IMG/VR virus record: IMGVR_UViG_3300010885_025551
Span: 1 to 21,973 of that record
From: a virus
Length of the DNA stretch: 21,973 bases
Strand: one strand, 5' to 3'
Shown here: positions 11,879-20,141 of the stretch, one piece after another
Layout of the letters: each line of letters opens with the position of its first letter
How positions within the stretch are numbered: the stretch's first letter is position 1
Notes under the pieces: generated by a model
The model's input: only the letters and a program-made list of their open reading frames with translations
Told to the model about the DNA's origin: nothing
Databases searched by the model: none
Position numbers and translations under genes: made by a program

Positions 11879-12534
11879 TCCGCCTATCCATTGACGACGC
11901 AGGCATCGACAAGGCCAAGCTCTTTGTTGCCACCATCAAGAACCAGCTGCCCTATGCCACGTCTGTAGCCATCAACAACGTGGCGTTCAACATGCGCAAA
12001 GACCTGGGACAGCAAACCACCAAGTCATTCGTCAATCCCACCAAGTACACCCAGAGCGCCTTCCGCTACACCAAATCCACCAAGGCCAGCCTTGAGGCCA
12101 CCGTATTCGCTGACCCCACCCGGCGGTTCTTCCCCACCCAGATCCAGGGCGGCGACCGCCGGGCTAAGCCTTACGAGGGCTTCCTGCGTGGCCTAGGCAA
12201 TGGCGCCATCCCATCCAGCGGACGCCTGCTGCCAACGTCCACCATCCTCAATGCAGCAGGCAACCCAAAGAAAAACATCTTTGGCACCATCGCCAGCAAG
12301 CTCAGCACCACTGATCCAGGTGGTGTGTTCATCGGTACGCCCAAGGGTGGAGGCCGCGGCCCTGGTGTCTATCGCAGGTCGAGAGGGCAGCTCTATGCCT
12401 ACTTCGTTCACGTTGATCGAGTCAGCTATCAACCGCGCTTCCCGATGGAGCGGGTTGGCATGGCTACGGCGAAGAGATTGTTCCCGACCGAGTTGAACAA
12501 AGCACTTGAGCGCGCAATCAACTCGGCGCAATAA
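11875..12534 (+). CDS. Phage minor-tail (gpZ-like) candidate protein
   Basis: A 219-residue basic protein. The N-terminal pattern, roughly L-P-Y-A-T-S-V-A-I-N-N-V-A-F-N-M-R followed by KSFVNPTKYTQSAFRYTKSTKASLEATVFAD, resembles lambda gpZ-type minor tail or tail-completion proteins, which begin with an A-x-N-x-x-A-x-x-x-R helix and then a conserved T-K block. The match is by eye and weak. The rest holds Gly/Pro loops (GGDRRAKPYEGFLRGLG, GTPKGGGRGPGVYRRSRGQ) and a C-terminal helix. Such a tail gene normally lies after the head genes; here it precedes the terminase, which is unusual. It follows the 73-residue gene with a 4-base overlap. It could instead be an unrelated DNA- or protein-binding phage protein. 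Confidence 0.5.
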   Translation: MIRLSIDDAGIDKAKLFVATIKNQLPYATSVAINNVAFNMRKDLGQQTTKSFVNPTKYTQSAFRYTKSTKASLEATVFADPTRRFFPTQIQGGDRRAKPYEGFLRGLGNGAIPSSGRLLPTSTILNAAGNPKKNIFGTIASKLSTTDPGGVFIGTPKGGGRGPGVYRRSRGQLYAYFVHVDRVSYQPRFPMERVGMATAKRLFPTELNKALERAINSAQ

Positions 12535-12720
12535 CCCCCCGGCTTCAGGGTCCTCCGTCACGCCTCAGTTATGGGTGATCCTGCGGCCCGCGCTTTCGCT
12601 AGCGGGAGCCCCAAGAACCGTTTAAGCTCAGATCGCAGTCCCTGACTACAAAAACCCCTTCCCCGGTTGCGCCTTTAACCGCTCCGTACGCTGATGTTAA
12701 GCGTTTAAGAGTTTGTTTAA
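12535..12720. other. Pre-terminase intergenic region, candidate cos/terminase-binding site
   Basis: A 186-base gap directly before the Nu1-like gene, where lambda-type phages carry cos. It holds three GTTTAAG boxes (12620-12626, 12703-12709, 12715-12721; the first two preceded by C), related GTTAAG/TTTAAC forms (12696-12701, 12675-12680), and a hairpin CCCGC/GCGGG (12587-12606). The boxes are arranged like the R sites bound by the small terminase in lambda. The last box overlaps the GTG start. No gene is convincing. The packaging role is inference. Confidence 0.4.
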
Positions 12721-12721
12721 G
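12620..12721. repeat. GTTTAAG boxes upstream of small terminase
   Basis: Exact GTTTAAG at 12620, 12703 and 12715, all on the plus strand. Two are CGTTTAAG. They stand out in a GC-rich genome and cluster only before the terminase start. Confidence 0.5.
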
Positions 12722-13311
12722 TGCTGATCGGCTTCAGCGATTTCGCCAGGCTGAAAAAAGTTTCAGCTGCAGCCGTGACGGCTGCGTGCAAGTCGCGGAT
12801 TAAGGAAGCAATTGTCGAGCACAACGGCAAGCGGATGCTTGACCGCGACAAGGCGCTGGAATTGTGGGACCGCAACACCAAGCGCAACGGGTCTGAGCGG
12901 GTGTCTGCAGGCGCCAAAAATCGTGACCGCCGAGAGCTGGAGCCTGATGTTGCTGGTGCGCCGCCACCGCCGCCAGTGCATGTGCCCGACGCCACCGGCG
13001 ACCAGCTCAAGAGCCTGATCATGGGGCTACCAGAAGATCAGATCCCAGGCCTTGACGTAAGCCGCGAGCGTAAGGAGCACTACAACGCCGAGCTGGCCCG
13101 GCTGCAAGCGTTGAAGGAACGCGAAGACCTGGTGACCACCGCCGACGTGAAGCGCATGGCCAGCACGCTGGGCCGGCAGATCCGCGACAACATCCTGGCG
13201 ATTCCAAATCGCGTGGCTCCGTTGCTGGCCGCAGCGCGAGACAGCGCCGAGGTGCATCGACTGCTGAGCGAAGAACTATCCACAGCGCTGCGGGTGTTGT
13301 CCAATGGCTGA
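12721..13311 (+). CDS. Terminase small subunit, Nu1-like
   Basis: A 196-residue protein placed directly before the large terminase, with an 8-base overlap. An N-terminal helix-turn-helix (IGFSDFARLKKVSAAAVTAACK, about 3-24) fits site recognition on phage DNA. After a Pro-rich linker (PPPPPVHVP) a long helical segment (REHY-type helices about 117-185: RKEHYNAELARLQALKEREDLVTTADVKRM then GRQIRDNILAIPNRVAPLL) matches the Nu1/DUF1441-like small subunit pattern. It should bind the packaging site and recruit the large subunit. Start: GTG at 12721; the Shine-Dalgarno is poor and the start overlaps a GTTTAAG box, which hints at autoregulation (inference). Confidence 0.75.
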   Translation: MLIGFSDFARLKKVSAAAVTAACKSRIKEAIVEHNGKRMLDRDKALELWDRNTKRNGSERVSAGAKNRDRRELEPDVAGAPPPPPVHVPDATGDQLKSLIMGLPEDQIPGLDVSRERKEHYNAELARLQALKEREDLVTTADVKRMASTLGRQIRDNILAIPNRVAPLLAAARDSAEVHRLLSEELSTALRVLSNG

Positions 13312-15172
13312 CGGCTCGCTGCTGTACCGGGAGTCTCTGCTGGCTGCGCTGGCGCCACCATCGGCAACGACGGTGAGCGAGTGGGCGGACCAGCATCGAA
13401 TCCTGAGCGGCAAGGGAGCTGCGGAGAAAGGCCCCTGGCGCACGGAGCGCACGCCGTACCTGCGCGAGCCGATGGACTGCCTCAGCCCAAGCAGCTCAAC
13501 GCGCCGCGTGGTGCTGATGTTCGGCAGCCAGATGGGCAAGACCGAGGTGATCTTGAACTGGCTGGGTTCAATCATCGACCTATGGCCTGGGCCGACGCTG
13601 CTGGTGCAGCCAACGCTCGACATGGCCAAGCGCCTCAACCGCCAGCGGCTAGATCCGTTGCTCCGCGAGACACCGCAGCTGGTAGAGAAGATGGCACCGG
13701 CGCGCAGCCGCGACTCAGGAAACACGATGTTCCTGAAGGAATTCGACGGCGGCCTGTTTGTGCTGACCGGCGCCAACAGCGGCAGCGGTCTGCAGTCGAT
13801 GCCAGCCGCCTACCTAGCGGCCGATGAGGTGTCGAGCTATCCGATGGAAGCCGACGACAAAGGCGACCCACTGGAGAACGCCGAAGCGCGCACCAGTACG
13901 TTCCCCATGGGCAAGGTGCTGATCACCAGCACACCCGGCACACGCGGCGCCTGCCGCATTACGCAGGAGTTTGAGAGCAGGTCCGATCGGCGCCTGTATC
14001 ACGCATGGATGCCCTGCTGCGGCGCCAACGAGGTGATCCGCTGGCGCGAGCATATGGTATGGGATAAGTCAGATGGTGATGTGTTCTGCCAGTGCCCGGC
14101 GTGCGGCGAGCGAGTGGCTCAGTACCACAAGCAGCAGATGCTGAGCAAAGCGATTTGGACACCTACCGCCAAGGGCGATGGCATGACCGCAGGCTTTCAC
14201 CTGCCTGGATGGTATGCGCCACTGGGCTGGACCAGCTGGGAGCAGATCCGTGATGAGTTCCTGCGCGCCAAGGCTGATCCGCTGCTGCTGAAGGGCTGGG
14301 TCAATAAGCGCGCCGCTGATGCCTGGGAAGACGAGAGCCTGGCCAAGGTCAGCGCTGATGGCCTGATGGCACGGGTGGGCGGCTACGACCACGGCAGCTG
14401 CCCGGCTGGTGTGCTGGCGGTGGTGATGGCTGTGGACGTGCAGGACACCTGGCTAGAGGTGAGCGTGTGGGGTTACGGCCGCGGCGATGAAGCCTGGCGG
14501 ATCTGGCACCAGAAGATTGACGGCGATCCTGGGCAGGATCACGTCTGGCAGCAAGTGACCACGATCCGCGAGATTGCCTGGCCGCATGAAGCCAGCGGCA
14601 CGATGAAGGTAATCCGTTGCGCAGTGGATACCGGCGGCCACTACACCGGCGAAGCGTATGAATACTGCCGCCGGTACGCAAAGGATGGCGTCACTGCAAT
14701 CAAAGGATCAAGCCAGCGCAACACCGCAGTGCTGGGCAAGGGCACAAAGCAGGACGTGAACTACAAGGGCAAGATCATCAAAAACGGCGTGACGCTCTAC
14801 ATGGTTGGCACCCATGCAATCAAGCGGACGATCTACAGCCGGCTCAAGATTGAAGAGCACGGGCCAGGATTCATTCACTTTGACAACGCCACCACCGATG
14901 GCTACTTGCAGGGCCTGACCTGCGAGCGACTGCAGCCGCGCTACGTCAAAGGGTTTCAAGTGCTGGAGTGGGTCAAGCCAAGCGGCGCTCGCAATGAACC
15001 GCTCGACCTGAAGGTGTACTGCCTGGCAATGCTGGAACTGCTCAAGCGCCGCTACAACCGCGCCACGATGTGGGACCAGCTTGAGGCCGGCCTAACCAAG
15101 GCCGCACCCGAGACCACCAGGCGCCGCACTTCTCCTGCATCACGCCCAGGCGGATTTGTTTCTGGCTGGTGA
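13304..15172 (+). CDS. Terminase large subunit, GpA family
   Basis: A 622-residue packaging motor and nuclease. Seen: the ATPase Walker A-like FGSQMGKTE (73-81), Walker B-type LAADEV (171-176) followed by the S-S-Y-P-M-E...G-D-P-L-E-N-A-E-A-R-T segment typical of GpA, a coupling-motif-like ITSTPG (207-212), a zinc-binding set (C238/C239 and C262-x-C264-x2-C267), and nuclease acids in AVDVQ (D378), AVDTGG (D442) and LDLKVYC (D568). Length agrees with lambda gpA (641). It pumps DNA into the prohead and cuts the concatemer. It overlaps the small subunit by 8 bases, as expected for a translationally coupled terminase pair. Strong assignment. Confidence 0.93.
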   Translation: MADGSLLYRESLLAALAPPSATTVSEWADQHRILSGKGAAEKGPWRTERTPYLREPMDCLSPSSSTRRVVLMFGSQMGKTEVILNWLGSIIDLWPGPTLLVQPTLDMAKRLNRQRLDPLLRETPQLVEKMAPARSRDSGNTMFLKEFDGGLFVLTGANSGSGLQSMPAAYLAADEVSSYPMEADDKGDPLENAEARTSTFPMGKVLITSTPGTRGACRITQEFESRSDRRLYHAWMPCCGANEVIRWREHMVWDKSDGDVFCQCPACGERVAQYHKQQMLSKAIWTPTAKGDGMTAGFHLPGWYAPLGWTSWEQIRDEFLRAKADPLLLKGWVNKRAADAWEDESLAKVSADGLMARVGGYDHGSCPAGVLAVVMAVDVQDTWLEVSVWGYGRGDEAWRIWHQKIDGDPGQDHVWQQVTTIREIAWPHEASGTMKVIRCAVDTGGHYTGEAYEYCRRYAKDGVTAIKGSSQRNTAVLGKGTKQDVNYKGKIIKNGVTLYMVGTHAIKRTIYSRLKIEEHGPGFIHFDNATTDGYLQGLTCERLQPRYVKGFQVLEWVKPSGARNEPLDLKVYCLAMLELLKRRYNRATMWDQLEAGLTKAAPETTRRRTSPASRPGGFVSGW

Positions 15173-15188
15173 TCCATAGCCTGAGGCC

Positions 15189-15764
15189 ATGACAGTTCCC
15201 GCCACCATTCGGGCCGGCACGACCGTGGGGTGGGTGGAGCCGCCGGCTGTGGATCTTGACGGCAACGCAGCTACATCGACTAGCTGGACGCTGATCTCCT
15301 ACCTGCGCACAAACACTGCCAGCGAAGGTGCTGCAGTTACCGGCACGGCCCGGGCTGATGGCGGCTGGGATATGGCGATCACCGCCACCACATCCAGCGC
15401 ATTTGACGCCGGCACTTGGTACTGGGAGACCCGAATCACCAGCGGCGCCACGGTGCTCACAGTTGAATCTGGCACTACGCAAGTGCTGCCGGGTCTGAAC
15501 TACACCGGCACTCCTGCCGCGTTTAACGGCCAAAGCCAAGCCGAGCAAGACCTAGCAGCGGTGCAGGCCGCTATCCGCTCCATCGTCAGCAAGGGCGCCA
15601 AGAGTTACACGATCGGTAGCAGGAAGTTTGACGCCGCTGACCTAGCCCAGCTGATGCAACGGGAATCACAGCTGAAGGCGATCGTCGCCCGCGAGCGTGC
15701 CGCCGAGAAAGTGGCCGCCGGCCTGGGTGATCCGCGCAGCCTGTACGTGAGGTTTGGAAGATGA
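15189..15764 (+). CDS. gpW-like head-tail connector with N-terminal beta domain
   Basis: A 191-residue protein between the large terminase and the portal. Residues about 115-170 (EQDLAAVQAAIRSIVSKGAKS then YTIGSRKFDAADLAQLMQRES) match lambda gpW, a 68-residue helix-hairpin-helix head-completion protein; the C-terminus DPRSLYVRF recalls the gpW end. The N-terminal 110 residues (TVGWVEPPAVDLDGNAATSTSW, GGWDMAITATTSSAFDAGTWYW) read as a beta-sandwich of the kind seen in phage structural proteins, giving a fusion about three times gpW size. The order terminase, gpW, portal is as in lambda. It overlaps the portal start by 4 bases (ATGA). The N-terminal domain identity is uncertain. Confidence 0.65.
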   Translation: MTVPATIRAGTTVGWVEPPAVDLDGNAATSTSWTLISYLRTNTASEGAAVTGTARADGGWDMAITATTSSAFDAGTWYWETRITSGATVLTVESGTTQVLPGLNYTGTPAAFNGQSQAEQDLAAVQAAIRSIVSKGAKSYTIGSRKFDAADLAQLMQRESQLKAIVARERAAEKVAAGLGDPRSLYVRFGR

Positions 15765-17329
15765 GCAAGCGCAAGAAGTCACAGCAGGCCCCGGCCGCAC
15801 CACGCCGCCGCGCCTACGAGGGCGCCATGGTCTCGCGGCTGACCGCTGACTGGGTAACCAGTTCGACATCAGCAGACGCTGAGATTGATGGCAGCTTGGT
15901 TCGGCTGCGCAATCGGGCGCGGCAACTCGTCAGAGATAACGGCTACGCCCAGCAGGCGCTGCGCTGCATTGTCTCCAACGTGATTGGAACCGGCGTCAGG
16001 ATGCAGGCCCAGGTGCCGGCGACGGCCAACGGCGGCAGGCCAGACACCGCAATCAACGACGCCATTGAACGGCAGTGGGCACACTGGTGCCACGCCGACA
16101 CCTGCCACGCTGCCGGCCAGTTGAGCCTGCAGGAGATAGCCCGGCTGGCATGGCGCGCCATGGCTGAATCTGGTGAGGCGTTTATCCGACTGGTGCCTGA
16201 AGCCATGGGCGCCGGCATTGTGCCGCTGGCTTTGGAGATCCTTGAGGCCGATTTGGTCGATGAGGGTAAAACATCTGGGCCGGAAGCTGATGGCGGTGAG
16301 TGGCGCATGGGCGTGCGCGTCAACCGCTGGGGCCGGCCTACTGCCTACCGCTTCAGGACACGGCACCCGGGCGACGTGTCGGGATCAGTGGGTTATTCAG
16401 TGGTCGATGTGCCGGCTGATCAGGTAATTCATCTGCGCCGCATTGAGCGCCCCGGCCAGACCCGAGGCGTGCCATGGTTTGCTGCAGCAATCAAGGGCCT
16501 GCATCACCTAGCCGGATACCAAGAAGCCGAGGTAGTGCGAGCGCGCGCTGCCAGCAGCCTGATGGGATTTATCACCAGCCCCGAAGGCGAGCTGATTGGT
16601 GATGACGTTTACGACGCCGAGCGCGTCAGCAACTTTGAGCCTGGGGTTTTCAAATACCTAGCACCTGGTGAATCGGTCAGCGTGCCTCAACTCGACGCGC
16701 CTGACGGGCAGTTTGAACCATTCCTGCGGGCCATGCTGCGCGGCGTTGCGGCATCAACCGGCTGCAGCTTTGAGCAGGTCAGCAATGACTACAGCCAGAG
16801 CAACTACAGCTCAAATCGAATGAGCCGCCAGGATTCGATTGAGATGTGGAAGGGTGAGCAGCAATACGCCATTGAGCACTTCTATCGACCGATCTTCCAA
16901 AGGTGGATGGATGCAGCTGTTGGCGTTGGCGATCTGTCGCTGCCCAACTACGACACCCTGCGCGACCGCTATCAAGCGGTTCGCTGGTATCCGAGAGCCT
17001 GGGGTTTCCTTGATCCAAAGGTAGAGATCGGCGCTTACAAGGATGCTGTCCGCTGCGGCTTTATGACCCAGGCGCAGGTTGTAGCTGAGCAGGGCGGCGA
17101 CCTGGCCGAGCTGATGCGCGACCTGGCGGCAGAGCGAGAGATGGCCCAGGAGCTGGGCCTGACCCTTGATATCGACGCTGGCAAGGTCTCAGGCGCAGGG
17201 CTGACGCAGGCCCGACCAGTGGGATCAATTATCCCGCAAGACCCCTACGCGCCAGATAACACGGCAGCCGATGCCAGCAGCGATCAACCAGACGAGCCTG
17301 ACGACGACGACCTGGAGGACTTGAGCTGA
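15761..17329 (+). CDS. Portal protein, lambda family
   Basis: A 522-residue portal (lambda gpB-type, pfam05136 style). Seen: RNRARQLVRDNGYAQQALRC then IVSNVIGTGVRMQAQ (about 50-84), QVIHLRRIERPGQTRGVPWF (about 222-241) with GLHHLAGYQEAEVVRARAASS, and the diagnostic NYSSNRMSRQDSIEMWKG (about 347-364) near the C-terminal third, then IFQRWMDAAV. The C-terminus is acidic (DEPDDDDLEDLS). It forms the ring at the portal vertex for DNA entry and tail attachment. It shares the TGATG stop-start junction with the capsid gene, as lambda-type head genes often do. Confidence 0.92.
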   Translation: MSKRKKSQQAPAAPRRRAYEGAMVSRLTADWVTSSTSADAEIDGSLVRLRNRARQLVRDNGYAQQALRCIVSNVIGTGVRMQAQVPATANGGRPDTAINDAIERQWAHWCHADTCHAAGQLSLQEIARLAWRAMAESGEAFIRLVPEAMGAGIVPLALEILEADLVDEGKTSGPEADGGEWRMGVRVNRWGRPTAYRFRTRHPGDVSGSVGYSVVDVPADQVIHLRRIERPGQTRGVPWFAAAIKGLHHLAGYQEAEVVRARAASSLMGFITSPEGELIGDDVYDAERVSNFEPGVFKYLAPGESVSVPQLDAPDGQFEPFLRAMLRGVAASTGCSFEQVSNDYSQSNYSSNRMSRQDSIEMWKGEQQYAIEHFYRPIFQRWMDAAVGVGDLSLPNYDTLRDRYQAVRWYPRAWGFLDPKVEIGAYKDAVRCGFMTQAQVVAEQGGDLAELMRDLAAEREMAQELGLTLDIDAGKVSGAGLTQARPVGSIIPQDPYAPDNTAADASSDQPDEPDDDDLEDLS

Positions 17330-19548
17330 TGGCCAACGTCAGCGGGACAGAGATCAACCTGATGCCGACCGCCGGGATGCGCGCCGAGGCTGAGCGCTAC
17401 CGCGCATGGAAGGCTGATGGCGAGCCTGGCGGCACCGACGTGGCAGCCGCTAGGGCCAGCCAGATATTGAGCGGCGATGAGCTGAGCCCGGACACGGTGA
17501 TCACCATGCGAGCCTGGTTTGCACGGCATGAAGTTGATAAGCAGGGCGAGGGATTCAGCCCCAGCGAAGACGGCTATCCCAGCCCCGGCCGCGTGGCATG
17601 GGCGGCATGGGGCGGTGACCCTGGCCAGACCTGGAGCAACAGCAAAGGCGCCGCAATTGAGAACGCCAGAGAGGACCGAGCCGTAGTGCATAGCCTGATG
17701 CCAGATACAGCCGCGCCGATGGAACAACGCGACCTAAACGGTGAGCCGCTCCGCCGCAGTGCGGTGGTGGCGAACTGGCAGCGCGCCAACGACGATCCTG
17801 AGGTAATCGAGTTCAGCTTTTCTTCAGAGGAGCCGGTCGAGCGTTACTTCGGAATGGAAGTGCTCAGTCATAAGGCTGGCGCCATGAATATGGCCCGGCT
17901 TAATTCTGGCGCAGCGCCATGGCTTTGGAACCACAACCCCGATGTGGTTCTTGGCGGAGTCGAGAAGGCTTGGCAAGGCAATGACGGGCGCGGCTATGCA
18001 CGCACCCGCTGGAGCCCCAACACCAGGGCGGAAGGCTCCGAGGAGTGGAAGGTCAGGCAGAACTGGGAGGCGGGAATTATCCGCAACGTCTCTTTCATGT
18101 ACTCCATCGACGCGCCACTTGATCTCAAGTCGCGTGAGGGTGTGGCGCTGGTAACAGCGTTCACCCCGATGGAGGTCTCCACCGTCTCCATTCCAGCCGA
18201 CGCCACCGTTGGCCAAGGCCGAGCAATCGGCGAAACCGCGGCCCCGGCCGCAGACCAAACCCAACCCCCGATCGAATCCATGGAACCGACCATCGACATC
18301 GAGGCGGTGAAGGCTCAGGCTGCGGCCGATGAGCGTTCACGCGTCTCCAGCATCACCGGCCTTTGCCGCACCCACGCCGCTGACGATCTGGCCCAAGGCC
18401 TGATTGAACGTGGCGCTACTGAATCTGATGCCATGAAGGAAGTGCTCGCCGCCATCGGCAAGCGCGCCAGCCAGCCTGCCGTCCCCAAGGCTGCTCAGCC
18501 CATCGCCTCCGGTGGTTCGGCTGACATTGGCCTGAGCGATAAGGAAGCCCGCTCCTACAGCTTCCTGCGCGCCATCCGTGCTCAGGCGTTCCCCAACGAT
18601 CGCTCTGCTTACGAGGCCGCCGGCTTTGAGCGTGAGGTTTCCGCTGCTGTTGAGCAGCAAATGGGCGTCAGCGCTCGCGGCTACCTGATTAGCAATGAGG
18701 TGCTCCAGCGTGATCTGACCGTCGGCACTGCTTCTGCAGCTGGCGATCTGGTCTACACCGATGCACGGCCTGGTTCGTTTATCGAGTTGCTGCGCAATCG
18801 CTTGGCGCTGAACACTCTTGGCGTCACAATGCTGACTGGCCTTAATGGTCCGGTTGCCATCCCCCGCCAAACCGGCGCTCCTACTGCCTACTGGGTGGCT
18901 GAGAAGGGCACGCTCACCGAGAGCAACCCCACAGTTGACCAGGTGAACATGACGCCAAAAACGCTTGGCGCCTACACCGAGTTCAGCCGCCGCCTGCTGC
19001 TCCAGTCGTCCATCGACGTGGAGACCATGGTCCGCAATGAACTGGCCACCGTGATCGCGCTTGAGATCGACCGCGCTGCGCTCTACGGCCTGGGCAACAC
19101 CAACCAGCCCCAAGGCCTGAAGCTGACCACCGGCATCAACACCGAGGACTTCGCCGCCAACGCTCCGACTTACGCGGAGCTGGTGAGCATGGAGACCAAG
19201 ATCAACGCCGACAACGCCGACATCGGCGCCATGTCCTACGTCACCAACTCAACCATCTACGGCGGATTCAAAACCACCGAGAAGGCCAGCAGCACCGCTC
19301 AGTTCGTCCTTGAGCCTGGCGGCACGGTGAACGGTTATGGCGTGGTTCGCTCCAACCAGGTCGCCACTGGCGATGTGTTCTTCGGAGTTTGGAACCAGAT
19401 GCTGATGGGCATGTGGGGCGCTCTGGATCTGCAAGTCAACCCCTACGCGCTGGATACCTCCGGCGGCGTGCGGGTAACTGCACTCCAGGACGTTGACGTA
19501 GCTGTGCGCCACCCCGAGGCGTTCACCCGCGGCAACAACACCCTTTGA
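17329..19548 (+). CDS. Fused prohead protease and HK97-type major capsid protein
   Basis: A 739-residue three-part protein. Residues about 14-108 hold a small phage domain (MRAEAERYRAWKADGEPGGT, then MRAWFARHEVDKQGEGFSPS, and WAAWGGDPGQTWSNSK) seen elsewhere in phage head proteins. Residues about 140-300 are an S78-type prohead protease: H202 in LWNHNP, S255 in NVSFMY and E282 in FTPMEVSTVSIPA are the likely triad. Residues about 320-400 are a helical, scaffold-like (delta-type) linker. Residues about 400-739 are the HK97-fold capsid: GYLISNEV (451-458), RNRLALNTLGV (489-499), AYWVAEKGTLTES (520-532), TPKTLGAYTEFSRRLLLQSS (542-561), AALYGLGNTNQPQGL (583-597) and VRHPEAF (726-732). In HK97 these are separate genes; the fusion means the protease presumably cleaves itself and its neighbours from one chain. 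Codon use shifts toward highly expressed codons in the capsid part. Confidence 0.92.
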   Translation: MANVSGTEINLMPTAGMRAEAERYRAWKADGEPGGTDVAAARASQILSGDELSPDTVITMRAWFARHEVDKQGEGFSPSEDGYPSPGRVAWAAWGGDPGQTWSNSKGAAIENAREDRAVVHSLMPDTAAPMEQRDLNGEPLRRSAVVANWQRANDDPEVIEFSFSSEEPVERYFGMEVLSHKAGAMNMARLNSGAAPWLWNHNPDVVLGGVEKAWQGNDGRGYARTRWSPNTRAEGSEEWKVRQNWEAGIIRNVSFMYSIDAPLDLKSREGVALVTAFTPMEVSTVSIPADATVGQGRAIGETAAPAADQTQPPIESMEPTIDIEAVKAQAAADERSRVSSITGLCRTHAADDLAQGLIERGATESDAMKEVLAAIGKRASQPAVPKAAQPIASGGSADIGLSDKEARSYSFLRAIRAQAFPNDRSAYEAAGFEREVSAAVEQQMGVSARGYLISNEVLQRDLTVGTASAAGDLVYTDARPGSFIELLRNRLALNTLGVTMLTGLNGPVAIPRQTGAPTAYWVAEKGTLTESNPTVDQVNMTPKTLGAYTEFSRRLLLQSSIDVETMVRNELATVIALEIDRAALYGLGNTNQPQGLKLTTGINTEDFAANAPTYAELVSMETKINADNADIGAMSYVTNSTIYGGFKTTEKASSTAQFVLEPGGTVNGYGVVRSNQVATGDVFFGVWNQMLMGMWGALDLQVNPYALDTSGGVRVTALQDVDVAVRHPEAFTRGNNTL

Positions 19549-19562
19549 TCTGAGACATAACG

Positions 19563-19748
19563 ATGCTGATTGAGATCCTCCGCCAAACATCTATCAAAGG
19601 CATCCCCGCAAGGGTTGGTGAATTGATTGATGTATCTGATGCTGATGGCCGCTACCTAGTGGGTAACGGCAAAGCAAAGGAGGCGGAGACTCAATTGGCT
19701 CAACCTGAGGCGCGGAAGCCTCGCCCCCGCAAATCTACCCCCGCCTGA
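19563..19748 (+). CDS. Small hypothetical phage protein
   Basis: A 61-residue protein (LIEILRQTSIKGIPARVGEL, then DVSDADGRYLVGNGKAKEAE) with a basic C-terminal tail (RKPRPRKSTPA). The V-G-E-L-I-D-V...Y-L-V-G-N-G-K-A pattern is common in small proteins encoded just after phage capsid genes; no function is known to me. It starts 14 bases after the capsid stop and ends 3 bases before the next ATG. The start ATG is preceded by a weak GAGAC. The basic tail could contact DNA or capsid (inference). Confidence 0.7.
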   Translation: MLIEILRQTSIKGIPARVGELIDVSDADGRYLVGNGKAKEAETQLAQPEARKPRPRKSTPA

Positions 19749-19751
19749 TCA

Positions 19752-20141
19752 ATGGCCATCTTTCAACAAACACTGGAGAAACTCCAGCACTTCCCGCTCC
19801 ACCCTGTCGCATCGGAAGCTGCCACCTTCACTGGCGCCACCACCAACATCGCTGACCTCAACGATTTTGACGGTGACATCCAAGTGATTCTGGATGCTGG
19901 CGCTGCTGCATCTTCCGGCACCATGACCGGCAAGATTCAGCACAGCGACACCACAACCGCTGGTGACTTCTCTGATGCAACTGGCGGCGGCTTCACTGCC
20001 GTTGCCCAGGCCGCAGCAAAGCAGGTGATCACCCTGAACCGTGACGCTCTCAAGCGTTACATTCGGTTTGTTGGCACCATTGCCGCCAGTGGCACCACCA
20101 TCTACTCCGTCAACGGCTACGGCCTGAAGAAGTACGGCTGA
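19752..20141 (+). CDS. Structural (decoration/head-accessory-type) protein
   Basis: A 129-residue phage structural protein. The pattern FTGATTNIADLNDFDGDIQV, then an SGTMTGKIQHSDTTTAGDFS segment, and KRYIRFVGTIAASGTT is typical of small beta-rich proteins found just downstream of phage capsid genes and annotated only as structural or decoration-like. No enzymatic motif. It overlaps the next gene by one base (TGATG). Its placement after the capsid gene and its Thr/Gly-rich beta character support a surface or stabilising role, which I rate as an inference. Confidence 0.65.
   Translation: MAIFQQTLEKLQHFPLHPVASEAATFTGATTNIADLNDFDGDIQVILDAGAAASSGTMTGKIQHSDTTTAGDFSDATGGGFTAVAQAAAKQVITLNRDALKRYIRFVGTIAASGTTIYSVNGYGLKKYG

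Noticed and set aside
12571-12645. 24-codon plus-strand reading frame in the pre-terminase gap
   Set aside because: Too short, no Shine-Dalgarno, and it crosses the hairpin and a GTTTAAG box; better explained as regulatory DNA.
18337-19113. 258-residue minus-strand reading frame
   Set aside because: Antisense to the strongly supported capsid domain; a by-product of GC-rich codon bias.
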